A stretch of 61,557 nt of DNA from Bacteroidia bacterium 43-41 (GTDB lineage Bacteria > Bacteroidota > Bacteroidia > Bacteroidales > Dysgonomonadaceae): positions 1 to 61,557 of the forward strand of contig MKTD01000055.1 of NCBI GenBank assembly GCA_001898165.1, given 5' to 3'. Below the pieces are notes generated by a model that saw only the letters and a program-made list of their open reading frames with translations, was not told the DNA's origin and ran no database searches. The translations under genes and the position numbers were made by a program. Positions 9,593 through 19,742 of this stretch are shown in pieces (positions within the stretch are counted from its first letter, which is position 1; every line of letters starts with the position of its first letter).

Positions 9593-10807
9593 TTAATTGT
9601 CAAATAACCGGCTTCGTGCAATCATGCATGCACCTACGACTCCGGCTTTATTTTTTAATTTTGAAGCGATAATCTGCGTATCTTTATTAACCAGGCCCAG
9701 GGAATGTTTCCTTACGGCGCTTCTTATCGGGAGCATAATAAATCCGTCTGTTTCTGCTACCTGTCCGCCTATGACCACGAGTTCAGGATTGAAAATATTG
9801 ATTAGCCCCGCAACATATCTGCCCAGCTTCAAACCCACCTCTTCCACTATTTCTATGCAGAGCGGGTCTTCCATATTCGTGGCTTTTATGATGCCGGTAA
9901 GCGTCAGTTTATTAAGGTCCTTTACCTGCTGGGTGATGATGGAGCTTTCTCCCTTTTTAATCCGTTCAAGCACCATCCGGTGTATGGCTAGTCCGGAAGC
10001 TTCTGTTTCGAGGCATCCCTTTTTGCCGCAATGGCAAAGTATTTCGTTGTCGAAAGTGGGAAAATGCCCAAATTCCCCTGAGAATCCTGATTTCCCGTAA
10101 TACAACTTTTTATCGATAACAATTCCTATGCCCAGTCCCCAGCTTACGTTTACAAAAATCACATTGCTCTCGCCCTGTACCGCACCTTTCATAAATTCGC
10201 CGTAAGCCATCGAGCGTGTATCGTTGTCGATAGTTACTTTATAGTTTAACCGGTTGGATAAGATATTGCTGACCGGCTCCTCGCTGAAGTAAAAACTGCT
10301 GTAGCTGTAACCCGAATCGGGATTAACACGCCCCGAGATGTTCAGGCAGATGTTGTAGATTTTTTGTTTCAGGTCGCCTGTTTCGTTAATGAAGTTCTGG
10401 ATGTGTTCACAAAGAAGCTCGAACGATTCGGTGGTATTCTCATACATAAAGGAGATCCCCATTTCGTATTTGACAATGTCGCCTTTAAAGTCCATTAAGG
10501 CCATGTTTAAATGATGCCTTGTCATATCTACCCCTACAAAATAGACGGATGACGGATTTAAGCCGTAAACGTTAGGGTATCTTCCGCCTGCGGTTTGTAT
10601 TTTCCCAAAATCGGCAACCAATCCCCTGTCGCTTAGTTCCCCGATCAGTTTTGTTACGGTGGGAATACTCAGGTCCAGTCCCTTTGAAAGTTCGGCAATC
10701 GTGTCATTTCCGTTATTAACGAAATGGTTTATGATCTCTTTTTTTATTTGGATATTTTTGGGACTTTTGTCGGTACTTAAGAAGAAACTCTTTTCCATCT
10801 CACTCAT
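9593..10807 (-). CDS. ROK-family (NagC/Mlc-like) transcriptional regulator
   Basis: 404-aa repressor of the ROK class. It has an N-terminal winged helix (about residues 20-75; TIAELSKGLDLSIPTVTKLIGELS), followed by a sugar-kinase-like ROK domain with VGVDMTRHHLN. The zinc cluster CHCGKKGCLE is preceded by GEFGHFP, the conserved His/Cys set of ROK repressors. Such proteins sense a sugar or sugar phosphate and control glycan uptake genes. The regulated genes are not evident in the window: the neighbours are metY and hppA. It could also be autoregulatory. Confidence 0.9.
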   Translation of the reverse strand: MSEMEKSFFLSTDKSPKNIQIKKEIINHFVNNGNDTIAELSKGLDLSIPTVTKLIGELSDRGLVADFGKIQTAGGRYPNVYGLNPSSVYFVGVDMTRHHLNMALMDFKGDIVKYEMGISFMYENTTESFELLCEHIQNFINETGDLKQKIYNICLNISGRVNPDSGYSYSSFYFSEEPVSNILSNRLNYKVTIDNDTRSMAYGEFMKGAVQGESNVIFVNVSWGLGIGIVIDKKLYYGKSGFSGEFGHFPTFDNEILCHCGKKGCLETEASGLAIHRMVLERIKKGESSIITQQVKDLNKLTLTGIIKATNMEDPLCIEIVEEVGLKLGRYVAGLINIFNPELVVIGGQVAETDGFIMLPIRSAVRKHSLGLVNKDTQIIASKLKNKAGVVGACMIARSRLFDN

Positions 10808-10892
10808 TCTTTATTTATATAAAAACTTAAAAGGTTATTTAACGGCAATTTTTTAATTGTCCGAATTTCTTAAACCAAATAATAAATATAAG

Positions 10893-10900
10893 CAAAGATA
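10893..10900 (-). promoter_or_regulatory. -7 promoter box of the ROK gene
   Basis: Minus strand TATCTTTG, exact consensus, giving a leader of about 80 nt before the ROK start at 10807. Confidence 0.4.
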
Positions 10901-11063
10901 ATAAAAATGCAAAATTGGAGTTTCTATTTGATACGAAAAAATAAGAATATTTAAAAAATAACAATAATTTAACTTTATCTGTGATAATTCAATCCTATTT
11001 TATAACTTTATCGGAATTTTTTAAATTAGTAAACTAAACATACAAATTAACTTTTAATTATCA

Positions 11064-13265
11064 ATGAATTACTTTTATCTTGTTCCCATTGCATCTTTGT
11101 TCGCCTTAGGCTTTGCTTTCTATTTCTTCAAGAAGATGATGAAAGAGAGCGAAGGTACAGAACAAATGAAAACCATCGCGAAATATGTGCGTGAAGGTGC
11201 TATGTCTTATTTAAAGCAACAATACAAAGTTGTTGCTATCGTTTTTATAATTTTAGCCATGATTTTTGCTGTTATGGCTTATTTTGGATTGCAGAACAAC
11301 TGGGTTCCCTTTGCTTTCTTAACCGGTGGATTTTTCTCGGGGTTAGCCGGTTTTTTTGGCATGAAAACTGCCACTTACGCATCGGCACGAACAGCGAATG
11401 CGGCTAAAAACTCACTTAACAAGGGGTTGCAGATCGCCTTCCGTTCGGGCGCCGTAATGGGGCTTGTGGTTGTGGGTTTAGCCTTATTTGATATTTCTGC
11501 GTGGTATCTTATCCTGGATCATTTTATTGAAAACGCGGATTCCGGGCATAAACTGATTATGATTACTACAACAATGCTTACTTTTGGCATGGGCGCTTCA
11601 ACGCAAGCGTTGTTTGCGCGTGTCGGAGGAGGAATTTATACCAAGGCTGCCGATGTGGGGGCCGATCTGGTGGGGAAGGTGGAAGCCGGCATTCCCGAAG
11701 ACGACCCGCGAAATCCTGCCACTATTGCCGATAACGTAGGAGATAACGTGGGCGACGTAGCAGGTATGGGAGCTGACCTTTACGAATCTTACTGTGGTTC
11801 TATCCTCGCTACTGCGGCATTGGGCGCTTCGGCTTTTGTGCTGAACCCGGCCATGCAGTTGAAAGCTGTTTTTGCTCCTATGATTATTGCGGCTATCGGT
11901 GTTTTCCTTTCCATACTTGGTATTTTCCTAGTACGTACGGGTGAAAATGCCGATATGAAGAAATTGATGGCCGCCCTGAACCGGGGGGTTAATGTAAGTG
12001 CGATACTGATTGCCCTGCTCACCTTTGTTGCTTTATACCTCCTTGGTTTTGAAAACTGGAAAGGGTTGTCATTCTCGGTAATCTCGGGATTGTTGGCCGG
12101 AATTGTCATCGGACAAGGTACGGAATATTTTACGTCTCATTCTTTCAGGCCTACACAACTGATTGCAGAAAGCGGTAAGACAGGACCGGCCACCGTTATT
12201 ATTTCGGGAATGGGCGCTGGAATGATATCTACATTTATTCCTGTGATAACCATAGCGTTGGCTATTTTGTCTTCTTATCTGTGCGCTATCGGATTTGATG
12301 TGGAGCATATGATCTCGGGTGAAAATCTGAGCATGGGGCTTTACGGTATTGGAATAGCCGCAGTGGGGATGCTTTCAACTCTCGGAATAACTTTGGCCAC
12401 AGACGCTTACGGCCCTATTGCCGATAATGCGGGCGGAAACGCTGAGATGTGCGGGTTGGGAGAAGATGTTCGTAAACGCACCGACGCCCTCGATGCTCTT
12501 GGGAACACCACTGCTGCCACGGGAAAAGGATTTGCAATCGGTTCCGCGGCATTAACGGCGCTTGCGCTATTAGCCTCGTATATCGAAGAAATTAAAATAG
12601 GGATGTTGCGCCTGGGACAAACCGTGCTTGAATTTGTCGATGGCGGTACTGTAGAAATTGCTAAAGCCAGTTTTATCGATTTCATGAATTATTATCAGGT
12701 TACATTAATGAATCCTAAGGTGCTTGTCGGCATTTTCATCGGTTCAATGATGGCATTCCTCTTCTGTGGACTCACGATGAATGCTGTGGGAAGAGCCGCC
12801 CAGAAAATGGTAGAAGAGGTGCGCCGCCAGTTCCGTGAGATCGCAGGCATATTGGAGGGTGCGAGTACTCCCGATTATGCAAAGTGCGTTGAAATATCCA
12901 CCAAAGGCGCACAGCGGGAAATGTTGCTGCCTTCGCTTCTCGCCATTGCGATTCCGATTGTTACGGGTATAATTCTCGGTGTTCCGGGCGTTATGGGATT
13001 ATTGGCCGGAGGTTTAGGCTCAGGGTTTGTGTTGGCCGTCTTTATGGCAAATTCCGGTGGTGCGTGGGATAATGCCAAGAAATATGTAGAAGAAGGAAAC
13101 TTAGGAGGAAAAGGCAGTGATGTACACAAAGCAACCGTGGTAGGCGATACGGTTGGTGATCCGTTTAAAGATACGTCAGGGCCGTCACTTAATATTTTAA
13201 TCAAGCTGATGAGCATGATCTCTATCGTGATGGCGGGGTTAACTGTGGCATGGAGCCTCTTGTGA
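11064..13265 (+). CDS. hppA: Membrane-bound ion-pumping pyrophosphatase, K+-dependent type
   Basis: Integral membrane pump that couples hydrolysis of PPi to Na+ and/or H+ export. The 733-aa polytopic protein has the PPi-binding motifs [20 protein letters not shown] and [20 protein letters not shown] (about residues 192-242), [12 protein letters not shown] (447-458) and [17 protein letters not shown] near the C-terminus. The K+ dependence motif [10 protein letters not shown] at 480-489 has Ala484 and Gly487, the signature of K+-dependent enzymes (K+-independent ones have Lys and Thr). Relatives in gut Bacteroides pump both Na+ and H+; which ion is used here cannot be told by eye. A terminator follows directly. 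Confidence 0.95.
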   Translation: MNYFYLVPIASLFALGFAFYFFKKMMKESEGTEQMKTIAKYVREGAMSYLKQQYKVVAIVFIILAMIFAVMAYFGLQNNWVPFAFLTGGFFSGLAGFFGMKTATYASARTANAAKNSLNKGLQIAFRSGAVMGLVVVGLALFDISAWYLILDHFIENADSGHKLIMITTTMLTFGMGASTQALFARVGGGIYTKAADVGADLVGKVEAGIPEDDPRNPATIADNVGDNVGDVAGMGADLYESYCGSILATAALGASAFVLNPAMQLKAVFAPMIIAAIGVFLSILGIFLVRTGENADMKKLMAALNRGVNVSAILIALLTFVALYLLGFENWKGLSFSVISGLLAGIVIGQGTEYFTSHSFRPTQLIAESGKTGPATVIISGMGAGMISTFIPVITIALAILSSYLCAIGFDVEHMISGENLSMGLYGIGIAAVGMLSTLGITLATDAYGPIADNAGGNAEMCGLGEDVRKRTDALDALGNTTAATGKGFAIGSAALTALALLASYIEEIKIGMLRLGQTVLEFVDGGTVEIAKASFIDFMNYYQVTLMNPKVLVGIFIGSMMAFLFCGLTMNAVGRAAQKMVEEVRRQFREIAGILEGASTPDYAKCVEISTKGAQREMLLPSLLAIAIPIVTGIILGVPGVMGLLAGGLGSGFVLAVFMANSGGAWDNAKKYVEEGNLGGKGSDVHKATVVGDTVGDPFKDTSGPSLNILIKLMSMISIVMAGLTVAWSLL

Positions 13266-13279
13266 TGAAGTCAATAATA

Positions 13280-13308
13280 AAAAAACTCCGGAATTTCCGG
13301 AGTTTTTT
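13280..13308. terminator. Bidirectional terminator between hppA and mdh
   Basis: The stem aaaaaactccgg pairs with ccggagtttttt over a 5-nt loop, with T-runs in both directions. It serves hppA and, on the other strand, mdh, whose stop codon is only about 3 nt away. Confidence 0.85.
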
Positions 13309-13310
13309 TA

Positions 13311-14309
13311 TTATAAATTGGGATTTACCGATTTCCATTGATCCACTGCAGGGATAATTCCCATTTCGATCACTTCGTCGCGCAGTTTTGCCAGGTGTTG
13401 GTAGCTTTCTTTCAGGGCAGCCATTTCGCTGTCGGTCCCTTTGGTTTCGTTTATGACCACGCCGTTTTTAGTAATATTGGTTTCCATCGCCATCATAATG
13501 TGCGGAAAATCGGCGGTGTTCACGTAGCAACCCGAAGGCCAGTTGAATGATTCGCCTCCCATTGCCGCACGTATCATCTCTACCGATACGTACGCCGGGC
13601 TTTGGAACGACGAACGTCCGCGCAATTTGATAATGTTTGCTCCACCTTTGGTGACTCTCTGTTTTAAGGCATTCCAATCTTCGTTTGTAAGTTCAGGTGT
13701 GCCGATAAGTTCGGTCAACGGTTTTCCGTTAACTTTTGCCGTGGAAGCAAAAACAGCCATCTGTTCACCGTGTCCGCCATACGTACGGGTATTGGTAACC
13801 TGGCTCTGTTTTACGCCGAAATGATTGGCCAGTTCGCTTTGCAAACGGGTACTGTCTAACCCGGCCAATGTGGTAACACAACCCGGTTTCAACCCTGAAT
13901 AGATAAGAGCAACCAGACCGGTAATGTCGGCAGGATTGAAAATAACGGTAAGGTGTTTTAAATCGGGGCAGTATGTTTTGATGTCTTTCCCCAATTGGGC
14001 TGCAATTTCCGCATTGCCTTTCAACAAATCTTCACGGGTCATACCGTCTTTTCGTGGTGCTCCCCCCGAGGATATCATATATTTTGTTCCGGTGAACGCT
14101 TCTTTGATATCGGTAGTGTATGTAAAATTCACTCCTTCAAATCCACAATGGCGCATTTCTTCGTAAACACCCTCCAGTCCCTTTGCAAATGGGTCGTATA
14201 AGCAAATATTCGGGGTTAAGTGCATCATAGCCGCAGTCTGCGCCATGTTTGAACCGATCATTCCGGCAGCGCCGGCGATGGTTAATTTTTCATTTGTTAA
14301 AAAGCTCAT
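13311..14309 (-). CDS. mdh: Malate dehydrogenase (Bacteroidetes LDH/MDH-superfamily form)
   Basis: NAD-dependent interconversion of malate and oxaloacetate, part of the fumarate-succinate branch used by fermenting Bacteroidales. The 332-aa protein has the Rossmann motif GAAGMIGS at 13-20, ISSGGAPRKDGMTREDLLKGN (substrate loop with the Arg pair), the FNPADI strand, LDSTRLQSELA and YGGHGEQM with the catalytic His. The length and the GGAPRKDGM loop distinguish it from classical Mdh and fit the Bacteroides type. It ends at the terminator shared with hppA. Confidence 0.9.
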   Translation of the reverse strand: MSFLTNEKLTIAGAAGMIGSNMAQTAAMMHLTPNICLYDPFAKGLEGVYEEMRHCGFEGVNFTYTTDIKEAFTGTKYMISSGGAPRKDGMTREDLLKGNAEIAAQLGKDIKTYCPDLKHLTVIFNPADITGLVALIYSGLKPGCVTTLAGLDSTRLQSELANHFGVKQSQVTNTRTYGGHGEQMAVFASTAKVNGKPLTELIGTPELTNEDWNALKQRVTKGGANIIKLRGRSSFQSPAYVSVEMIRAAMGGESFNWPSGCYVNTADFPHIMMAMETNITKNGVVINETKGTDSEMAALKESYQHLAKLRDEVIEMGIIPAVDQWKSVNPNL

Positions 14310-14608
14310 AATTGATATAGTTAAATTTTAAATGTTTTTTCGGACGCCAAATTTACGATATTATCCCGACATTAAAGAAAAAAAGATTTAAATAAACGTT
14401 AAGGCTTTGCCGGCAGCAAAAAGCTTCCCCACAAACGGATGTCGTTAGAAGCATCTGCAGAAATCTTTCAACTGGACGGGCGGGGTGGAGACGGAACTGA
14501 TGTTGTTGCTGACGCAGAGTTGAACAACCGCCTTTGGTCGTGACTTCGATAAGCACATTAATGACTTTTTGCGCCGATTTATAAGCGTCGATCAGGATTT
14601 ATCAAGGG
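14310..14608. other. 299-nt intergenic region without assignable gene
   Basis: Between trxB and mdh. The part 14400-14600 is GC-richer than usual spacers here. It carries a minus-strand open frame of about 80 codons that begins right after a stop and has a Gln-, Arg- and Cys-rich, non-protein-like composition. A short inverted repeat (gttgtt with aacaac) lies near 14502-14533. No tRNA, SRP, RNase P or tmRNA signature was seen. It could hold a small RNA or a decayed gene. Confidence 0.3.
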
Positions 14609-15550
14609 TTATAATCCCTTTTCCGACAGATACCTCTCGGCGTCGATGGCTGCACGGCATCCCATTCCGGCCGCGGTAATAGCCTGGCGGTAATGCGGAT
14701 CGGCAACATCTCCTGCGGCAAAAACTCCTTCGATATTTGTTTTCGATGTCGGGTTATCAATTTTGATGTATCCAACCTCGTCGAGTTCCAAAAAGTCTTT
14801 AAAGATATCGGTGTTGGGAGTGTGTCCGATAGCCAGGAAAAAACCATCAATGGCCAGGTCAATTTTCTCTTCGTCGGGCTCGCCCATGCGCTTTACCAAA
14901 TGCACCCCTTCCACGCCATTTTCTCCGAACAGGCCTACGGCATTGTGTTCGAAAAGAACTTCAATTTTTGGATTGTTCATTACTCTCTCCTGCATAATCT
15001 GAGATGCCCGCAGATAAGGTTTACGTACAATCAGATACACTTTGCCGGCCAGTCCCGCCAGGTAAGTGGCTTCTTCGCAAGCGGTATCTCCGCCGCCTAC
15101 AACGGCAACTGTCTTTTTGCGATAGAAAAATCCGTCGCAGGTAGCGCAGGCCGAAACGCCTTGTCCGGCGTATTTTGTTTCGTCGGGCAGACCTAAATAC
15201 TTGGCAGTTGCACCGGTAGAAATAATTACCGTATCGGCTTCAATCACGTGCTCATTATCGATGGTTACTTTCAACGGGCGTACTGAAAAATCCACAGATG
15301 TGGCTCTTCCCGAATAGATCTCGGTTCCGTATCGTTGCGCTTGTTTTTTCAGGTCCTCCATCATTTCCGGCCCGGTAATTCCTTCGGGATAGCCGGGGAA
15401 ATTTTCCACTTCGGTGGTGGTTGTCAGCTGTCCGCCCGGTTGTAATCCTTCGAATAAGACGGGTTCCAAGTTGGCACGTGAAGCATAGATAGCAGCAGTA
15501 TATCCTGCAGGCCCCGACCCGATGATCAGGCATCTTACTTTATTTCTCAT
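14609..15550 (-). CDS. trxB: Thioredoxin-disulfide reductase
   Basis: FAD enzyme that passes electrons from NADPH to thioredoxin. The 313-aa protein has the FAD motif GSGPAG (11-16), the redox site CATC at 135-138 in GVSACATCDGFFY, the NADP-binding GGGDTACEE, and the C-terminal FAD block GVFAAGDVADPHYRQAITAAG. The usual HRRxxxR NADPH-phosphate motif is replaced by VRKPYLRA, the form common in Bacteroidetes. It lies downstream of ftsK and lolA on the same strand but has its own -7 box, so it is at least partly independent. Confidence 0.94.
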   Translation of the reverse strand: MRNKVRCLIIGSGPAGYTAAIYASRANLEPVLFEGLQPGGQLTTTTEVENFPGYPEGITGPEMMEDLKKQAQRYGTEIYSGRATSVDFSVRPLKVTIDNEHVIEADTVIISTGATAKYLGLPDETKYAGQGVSACATCDGFFYRKKTVAVVGGGDTACEEATYLAGLAGKVYLIVRKPYLRASQIMQERVMNNPKIEVLFEHNAVGLFGENGVEGVHLVKRMGEPDEEKIDLAIDGFFLAIGHTPNTDIFKDFLELDEVGYIKIDNPTSKTNIEGVFAAGDVADPHYRQAITAAGMGCRAAIDAERYLSEKGL

Positions 15551-15615
15551 AACAATAATATGTTTAAAAAACCTTCCCTTTGTTTTAGAGAAGGCTGTGA
15601 TGTTAATAATTAGTC

Positions 15616-15623
15616 CAAAGATA
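15616..15623 (-). promoter_or_regulatory. -7 promoter box of trxB
   Basis: Minus strand TATCTTTG, exact consensus, 66 nt before the trxB start. The leader contains a short ccttc/gaagg hairpin at about 15571-15594. Confidence 0.45.
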
Positions 15624-15673
15624 CAATTATTCTTCTATACATAAAATGGGTATAGTAAAATTCTATCGTCCAT

Positions 15674-16318
15674 TTATCTCAAATCCACAATTTCAACTCC
15701 TTTGTGATTGTCCTTGTCGAAGACGAATTCAGAATCGGGAAAGTTGTAATTGGCGTTGTAATCGCCGATATCGATTTTATTTTTCATGCCGTCTTTTAGG
15801 ATGATATCCACTTGCAAAACGGTACTGGTTTTTTTATCAATGCTAACAGAGACCTTTTTAAAATCGCTCTTACCCGCTGTTGGGGTCATATCGATTACGA
15901 ACGCGCTTTTCCCGTTTATGGTTTTCGATACAGGAGCATTCAGCGTATAGCCGGTTTTATACATGCTCAACAACGCCAATGGACTAATGGAAGCTATTTC
16001 TTCGTTTGACGGATTGTTGATGTTTACTTCGTTTATGTCTTTCATTAATACCCATTGGGTCTTTCCGTCGAACCATGTATCGATGGTTGGCATTTCAATT
16101 TTAAACTTATTCCCTTTTGCCAATGCCGTGCCTTTTTGGGCTTGGTATGCCGTCCCTTTTTCATCAGTGGTTGTAACATTGAACACCATCCTGATGCCTT
16201 TGGAATTCTCATAAGTACTGTATGCTTTATCTAAAATGTTTCTGGCATTTGCGGAACTTTGAGCGAATGCAACCGATACGGTCAATAATGCGGTAAAGGC
16301 GAGTATATATTTCTTCAT
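15674..16318 (-). CDS. lolA: LolA-like outer-membrane lipoprotein carrier
   Basis: Periplasmic chaperone family that shuttles lipoproteins to the outer membrane. The 214-aa protein has a signal peptide (residues 1-19, ending SVAFAQ), followed by ARNILDKAYSTYENSKGIRMVFNV, the usual LolA start, an incomplete beta-barrel pattern with WFDGKTQWVLMKDINEVNINNP, and a C-terminal region ending in DNHKGVEIVDLR, the typical Bacteroidetes LolA end. It sits between ftsK and trxB, a neighbourhood I recall as conserved in this phylum. Confidence 0.85.
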   Translation of the reverse strand: MKKYILAFTALLTVSVAFAQSSANARNILDKAYSTYENSKGIRMVFNVTTTDEKGTAYQAQKGTALAKGNKFKIEMPTIDTWFDGKTQWVLMKDINEVNINNPSNEEIASISPLALLSMYKTGYTLNAPVSKTINGKSAFVIDMTPTAGKSDFKKVSVSIDKKTSTVLQVDIILKDGMKNKIDIGDYNANYNFPDSEFVFDKDNHKGVEIVDLR

Positions 16319-16400
16319 AATGTTGTCACTTTAATAGGTTTATAAATAGACGAATGAACCAGCTTAAAGTTTAACGGATGCCCTAAACCCGATAATCTGT

Positions 16401-18929
16401 CTATTTCAGTGAATCCAGAAGTTTTTCCAGTGAGTATTCATCCGGGATATATACATCGCGGGGCTTGCTCCCCTGGATGGGACCTACTATCCCGGCAGCC
16501 TCCAATTGGTCCATCAGCCTGCCTGCCCGGTTGTATCCGATGGAAAATTTACGCTGAATAAGCGAAGTTGATCCTTGCTGGTGGATGACAATAAGGCGGG
16601 CTGCTTCGTCGAAAAGGGCATCACGTTCGTTCAGATCTACGGCGCCGGGTTTATCTTCGTTATCCACAGGCGCTACTTCGGGAAGGGCGAATGCCGACTC
16701 ATATCCCCGTTGTTTGCCGATATATTGGGAAATTTCTTCTACTTCGGGCGTATCCACAAACGCGCACTGGATACGGATCAGGTTGCTTCCCTGAGAAAAA
16801 AGCATATCACCCCTGCCAATCAGCTGGTTGGCACCCGTTGCGTCGAGAATGGTTCTTGAATCGATTTGCGATGTGACGCGGAAAGCCATTCTTGCCGGAA
16901 AGTTGGCCTTGATGGTTCCTGTAATGATATTGGTGGTAGGGCGTTGCGTGGCAATGACCATATGGATCCCCACGGCGCGGGCCTTTTGCGCGATGCGGGC
17001 GATGGGCATCTCAATCTCTTTTCCCGCAGTCATGATCAAATCGCCAAATTCATCGATCACCACAACGATATAAGGCAAATATCTGTGTCCGTTTTTGGGG
17101 TTAAGCCTGCGCTTAATGAACTTTTCGTTGTATTCTTTAATGGCACGGACATGGGCGCGCATCAGCAACTCGTACCTGTCGTCCATCTCTTTGGTGAGGG
17201 AGTTTAAGGTTTGGGTTACCTTAGTCACATCGGTAATAATGGCTTTTTCCTCATCGGGTAGCTTTGCCAGATAATGCTTTTCGATGGTGGAGTAGATGTT
17301 GAATTCCACCATTTTAGGGTCGATAAGTACCATCTTCATTTCCGACGGGTGCTTTTTGTAGAGCAACGATGTGATGATCGCATTTAATCCTACCGATTTT
17401 CCCTGTCCGGTTGCTCCGGCAACCAGCAAGTGCGGCATTTTGGTCAGGTCGAAAATGAATACTTCGTTTGTGATGGTTTTACCAAGCGCTACCGGCAAAT
17501 CGTACGTGCATTCCTGAAACTTAGCGGAAGCAATGACCGACTGCATGGATACAATTTGCGGATCTTTGTTCGGCACTTCTATACCTACCGTCCCCTTTCC
17601 CGGCATCGGGGCAATGATACGTATTCCCAATGCCGAAAGGCTCAGGGCGATATCGTCTTCTAAGTTTCTGATTCGTGAAATTCTGACTCCTGCCTGCGGT
17701 ACAATTTCGTACAGCGTAATAGTTGGTCCGACCGTAGCTTTTATCGACGTAATTTCTATCCCGTAGTTGCGAAGGGTACGGATAATTTTGTCTTTATTCT
17801 CATTTTGCTCCTGCATATCCACCTGTCTGTTGCCGGTGTTGTAAACCTTGAGCAATTCCATCGTGGGAAATGCAAATGAAGAGAGATCCTTTTTAGGATC
17901 GTAGTCTTCCAGAACTTCCACACCCGATTCTGTTTCTTCGTTTGTATCATTTGCCGGTATTATGGGAGGAGCCTTCTCTTCGGGTTTGTTTTTTGTGACC
18001 GGCACTTCGTCTTTGGGAACAAAAACCTCAAAATTGTCGTTTGCGGGTTCTTTTTTCCCGACAGGCGATTTTTCGGTGGGCTGTATAATTGAAAACGGTG
18101 TTTCAACCGGTTTCACTCCTTTGTTTTGCGAAAGAACTTCCGGTTCGGATTCCGTCTCAGGTTCCGCTTTCTTTTTGAAAGCGAAAAGTTTTTTCCAGAT
18201 GCCCGGCTTTGTCTCTCTCTCCGGCTCGTCTTTTTCATCAAACTCAAGCTTGATCGGTATTTCGCTCTCTTTGTTCCCGTTAAAAGAGGGTTTGCTGTTG
18301 ATGAGCGTCTCTTGAATCTTGTGCATCGAGCTTCGCCGGAAGATTATCACGACGATAAGTATAAACAGGAGCACGAGCAGGATCATTCCCGGCACCCCGA
18401 TACTGTTTTCCAGAATATGTTCGATCTGGCTTCCATGCGCGCCTCCCCAGTTGATGTGGCTTCTGGGAAATAGCCGTCCGAAGATGAAAGCACTGGTGAT
18501 GGAGCCGCAAACCAATCCGAAGGCTGTGATGAGAAGCGCTTTTATGAAACTGAAATCGGAAACCTTCATCATTCTTAACCCTAAGTAAACGATGAAAAAC
18601 GGGATGAGTATCGAAAATATGCCAAACCATTTGTTCACAAGTGTCTCGGCTAAAAAAGCGCCGCCGGTACTTGTCCAGTTGTTGACTTCCAGTTGTTTGT
18701 CCCGGGCTAGCTCCCAGAAAGATTTGTTGAGGACTTTGCTTTGATCAGCCGCGCCGGTAAAAAAGAATGAGACGATTGCCAGCAACGTAAATATTCCCAA
18801 AAAGGCAACAAGAATACCAAAAATGAAATGTACTCTTTCATTCTTGAAAAAGTTGATTATGGCGGTTCTCCGCTTTCTTGCGGTGGAGGCAGTTGTTTTT
18901 TTTCTTTTTCGTTTTGTAGATTTGGCCAT
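16401..18929 (-). CDS. ftsK: DNA translocase FtsK/SpoIIIE
   Basis: Division-septum motor that pumps chromosome ends into daughter cells and helps XerCD resolve dimers. The 842-aa protein has a lysine-rich N-terminus (res 2-21), four membrane helices within about 35-200, and an acidic/proline linker (about 220-345). The alpha-beta motor follows, with Walker A GATGQGKS at 505-512 and Walker B VVVIDEFGDL around 622-631. The C-terminal winged-helix gamma domain (about 775-835; HQQGSTSLIQRKFSIGYNRA) reads KOPS-like DNA. Length is normal for the phylum. It is followed 82 nt later by lolA. Confidence 0.95.
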   Translation of the reverse strand: MAKSTKRKRKKTTASTARKRRTAIINFFKNERVHFIFGILVAFLGIFTLLAIVSFFFTGAADQSKVLNKSFWELARDKQLEVNNWTSTGGAFLAETLVNKWFGIFSILIPFFIVYLGLRMMKVSDFSFIKALLITAFGLVCGSITSAFIFGRLFPRSHINWGGAHGSQIEHILENSIGVPGMILLVLLFILIVVIIFRRSSMHKIQETLINSKPSFNGNKESEIPIKLEFDEKDEPERETKPGIWKKLFAFKKKAEPETESEPEVLSQNKGVKPVETPFSIIQPTEKSPVGKKEPANDNFEVFVPKDEVPVTKNKPEEKAPPIIPANDTNEETESGVEVLEDYDPKKDLSSFAFPTMELLKVYNTGNRQVDMQEQNENKDKIIRTLRNYGIEITSIKATVGPTITLYEIVPQAGVRISRIRNLEDDIALSLSALGIRIIAPMPGKGTVGIEVPNKDPQIVSMQSVIASAKFQECTYDLPVALGKTITNEVFIFDLTKMPHLLVAGATGQGKSVGLNAIITSLLYKKHPSEMKMVLIDPKMVEFNIYSTIEKHYLAKLPDEEKAIITDVTKVTQTLNSLTKEMDDRYELLMRAHVRAIKEYNEKFIKRRLNPKNGHRYLPYIVVVIDEFGDLIMTAGKEIEMPIARIAQKARAVGIHMVIATQRPTTNIITGTIKANFPARMAFRVTSQIDSRTILDATGANQLIGRGDMLFSQGSNLIRIQCAFVDTPEVEEISQYIGKQRGYESAFALPEVAPVDNEDKPGAVDLNERDALFDEAARLIVIHQQGSTSLIQRKFSIGYNRAGRLMDQLEAAGIVGPIQGSKPRDVYIPDEYSLEKLLDSLK

Positions 18930-19128
18930 ATATAGAATATCTCATCGATTTGCATTTAACCTGATGAAAAAGCAGAAATCGGGTCGGTAAATTTATTACA
19001 AAAATAATAAAAAGAAACTTAGATTTAAAGCTTTGCGGATTTTATAAAATTATTTTGCTCCTGAAAAGCGAAAAGCCCGCGAATCACTTCGCAGACTTTT
19101 CTTGTTAACACAATCTTCATGAAACAAA

Positions 19129-19629
19129 CTACACTATCGAGTTGATTGCAGATTCATAATCCGGCTCCTGTGCAATCTCAGGAACCAGTTCGGTATATAC
19201 AACTTTCCCTTCGGAGTTAACCACTACCACCGCGCGGGCCAATAATCCGTGAAGCGGACCGTCAGTCATCAGCACCCCGTACTTGCCGGCAAAAGAGTTG
19301 TCGCGAAAAGTGGAAAGTGTAACCACGTTCTCCAGTCCTTCGGCGCCGCAAAAACGGCCGGCGGCAAACGGCAGGTCTGCCGAAATACAGAGAACGGTTG
19401 TATTGTTTAGAGAACCGGCTTCTTTGTTGAATCTGCGAACGGACGCAGCACAAACGCCGGTGTCAAGGCTTGGGAAAATGTTTAAAACTACGTTTTTACC
19501 CTTTAAATCGGATAATTTTAATTCCGAAAGATCCGTTTTTACTAACGAAAAATCGGGAGCTTGTGATCCTGCATCGGGTAGATTACCTCCGGTATTTACC
19601 GGATTGCCTTTAAATGTGATTTTTGCCAT
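19129..19629 (-). CDS. tpx: Thiol peroxidase (atypical 2-Cys peroxiredoxin)
   Basis: Reduces peroxides using thioredoxin. The 166-aa protein has the peroxidatic cysteine C60 in the Tpx signature [15 protein letters not shown] and the resolving cysteine C94 in RFCGAEG. Both are at the spacing that distinguishes Tpx from AhpC and Bcp. It begins [11 protein letters not shown], typical for the family. It could be served by the trxB thioredoxin system encoded nearby. Confidence 0.95.
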   Translation of the reverse strand: MAKITFKGNPVNTGGNLPDAGSQAPDFSLVKTDLSELKLSDLKGKNVVLNIFPSLDTGVCAASVRRFNKEAGSLNNTTVLCISADLPFAAGRFCGAEGLENVVTLSTFRDNSFAGKYGVLMTDGPLHGLLARAVVVVNSEGKVVYTELVPEIAQEPDYESAINSIV

Positions 19630-19742
19630 GTTTTTTTATTTTATTTCTTACGATTTATCTAAACTTTTTGTCTGACACCTTGTAATTATACTTCAAAAAC
19701 TATAACAAGACGGTTGTTGAAAAGTTCAGGGAAACCTGATTT

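Noticed and set aside
14353-14556. 67-codon minus-strand ORF as a gene
   Set aside because: Composition is not protein-like, there is no ribosome site, and the same frame continues upstream without a proper start.
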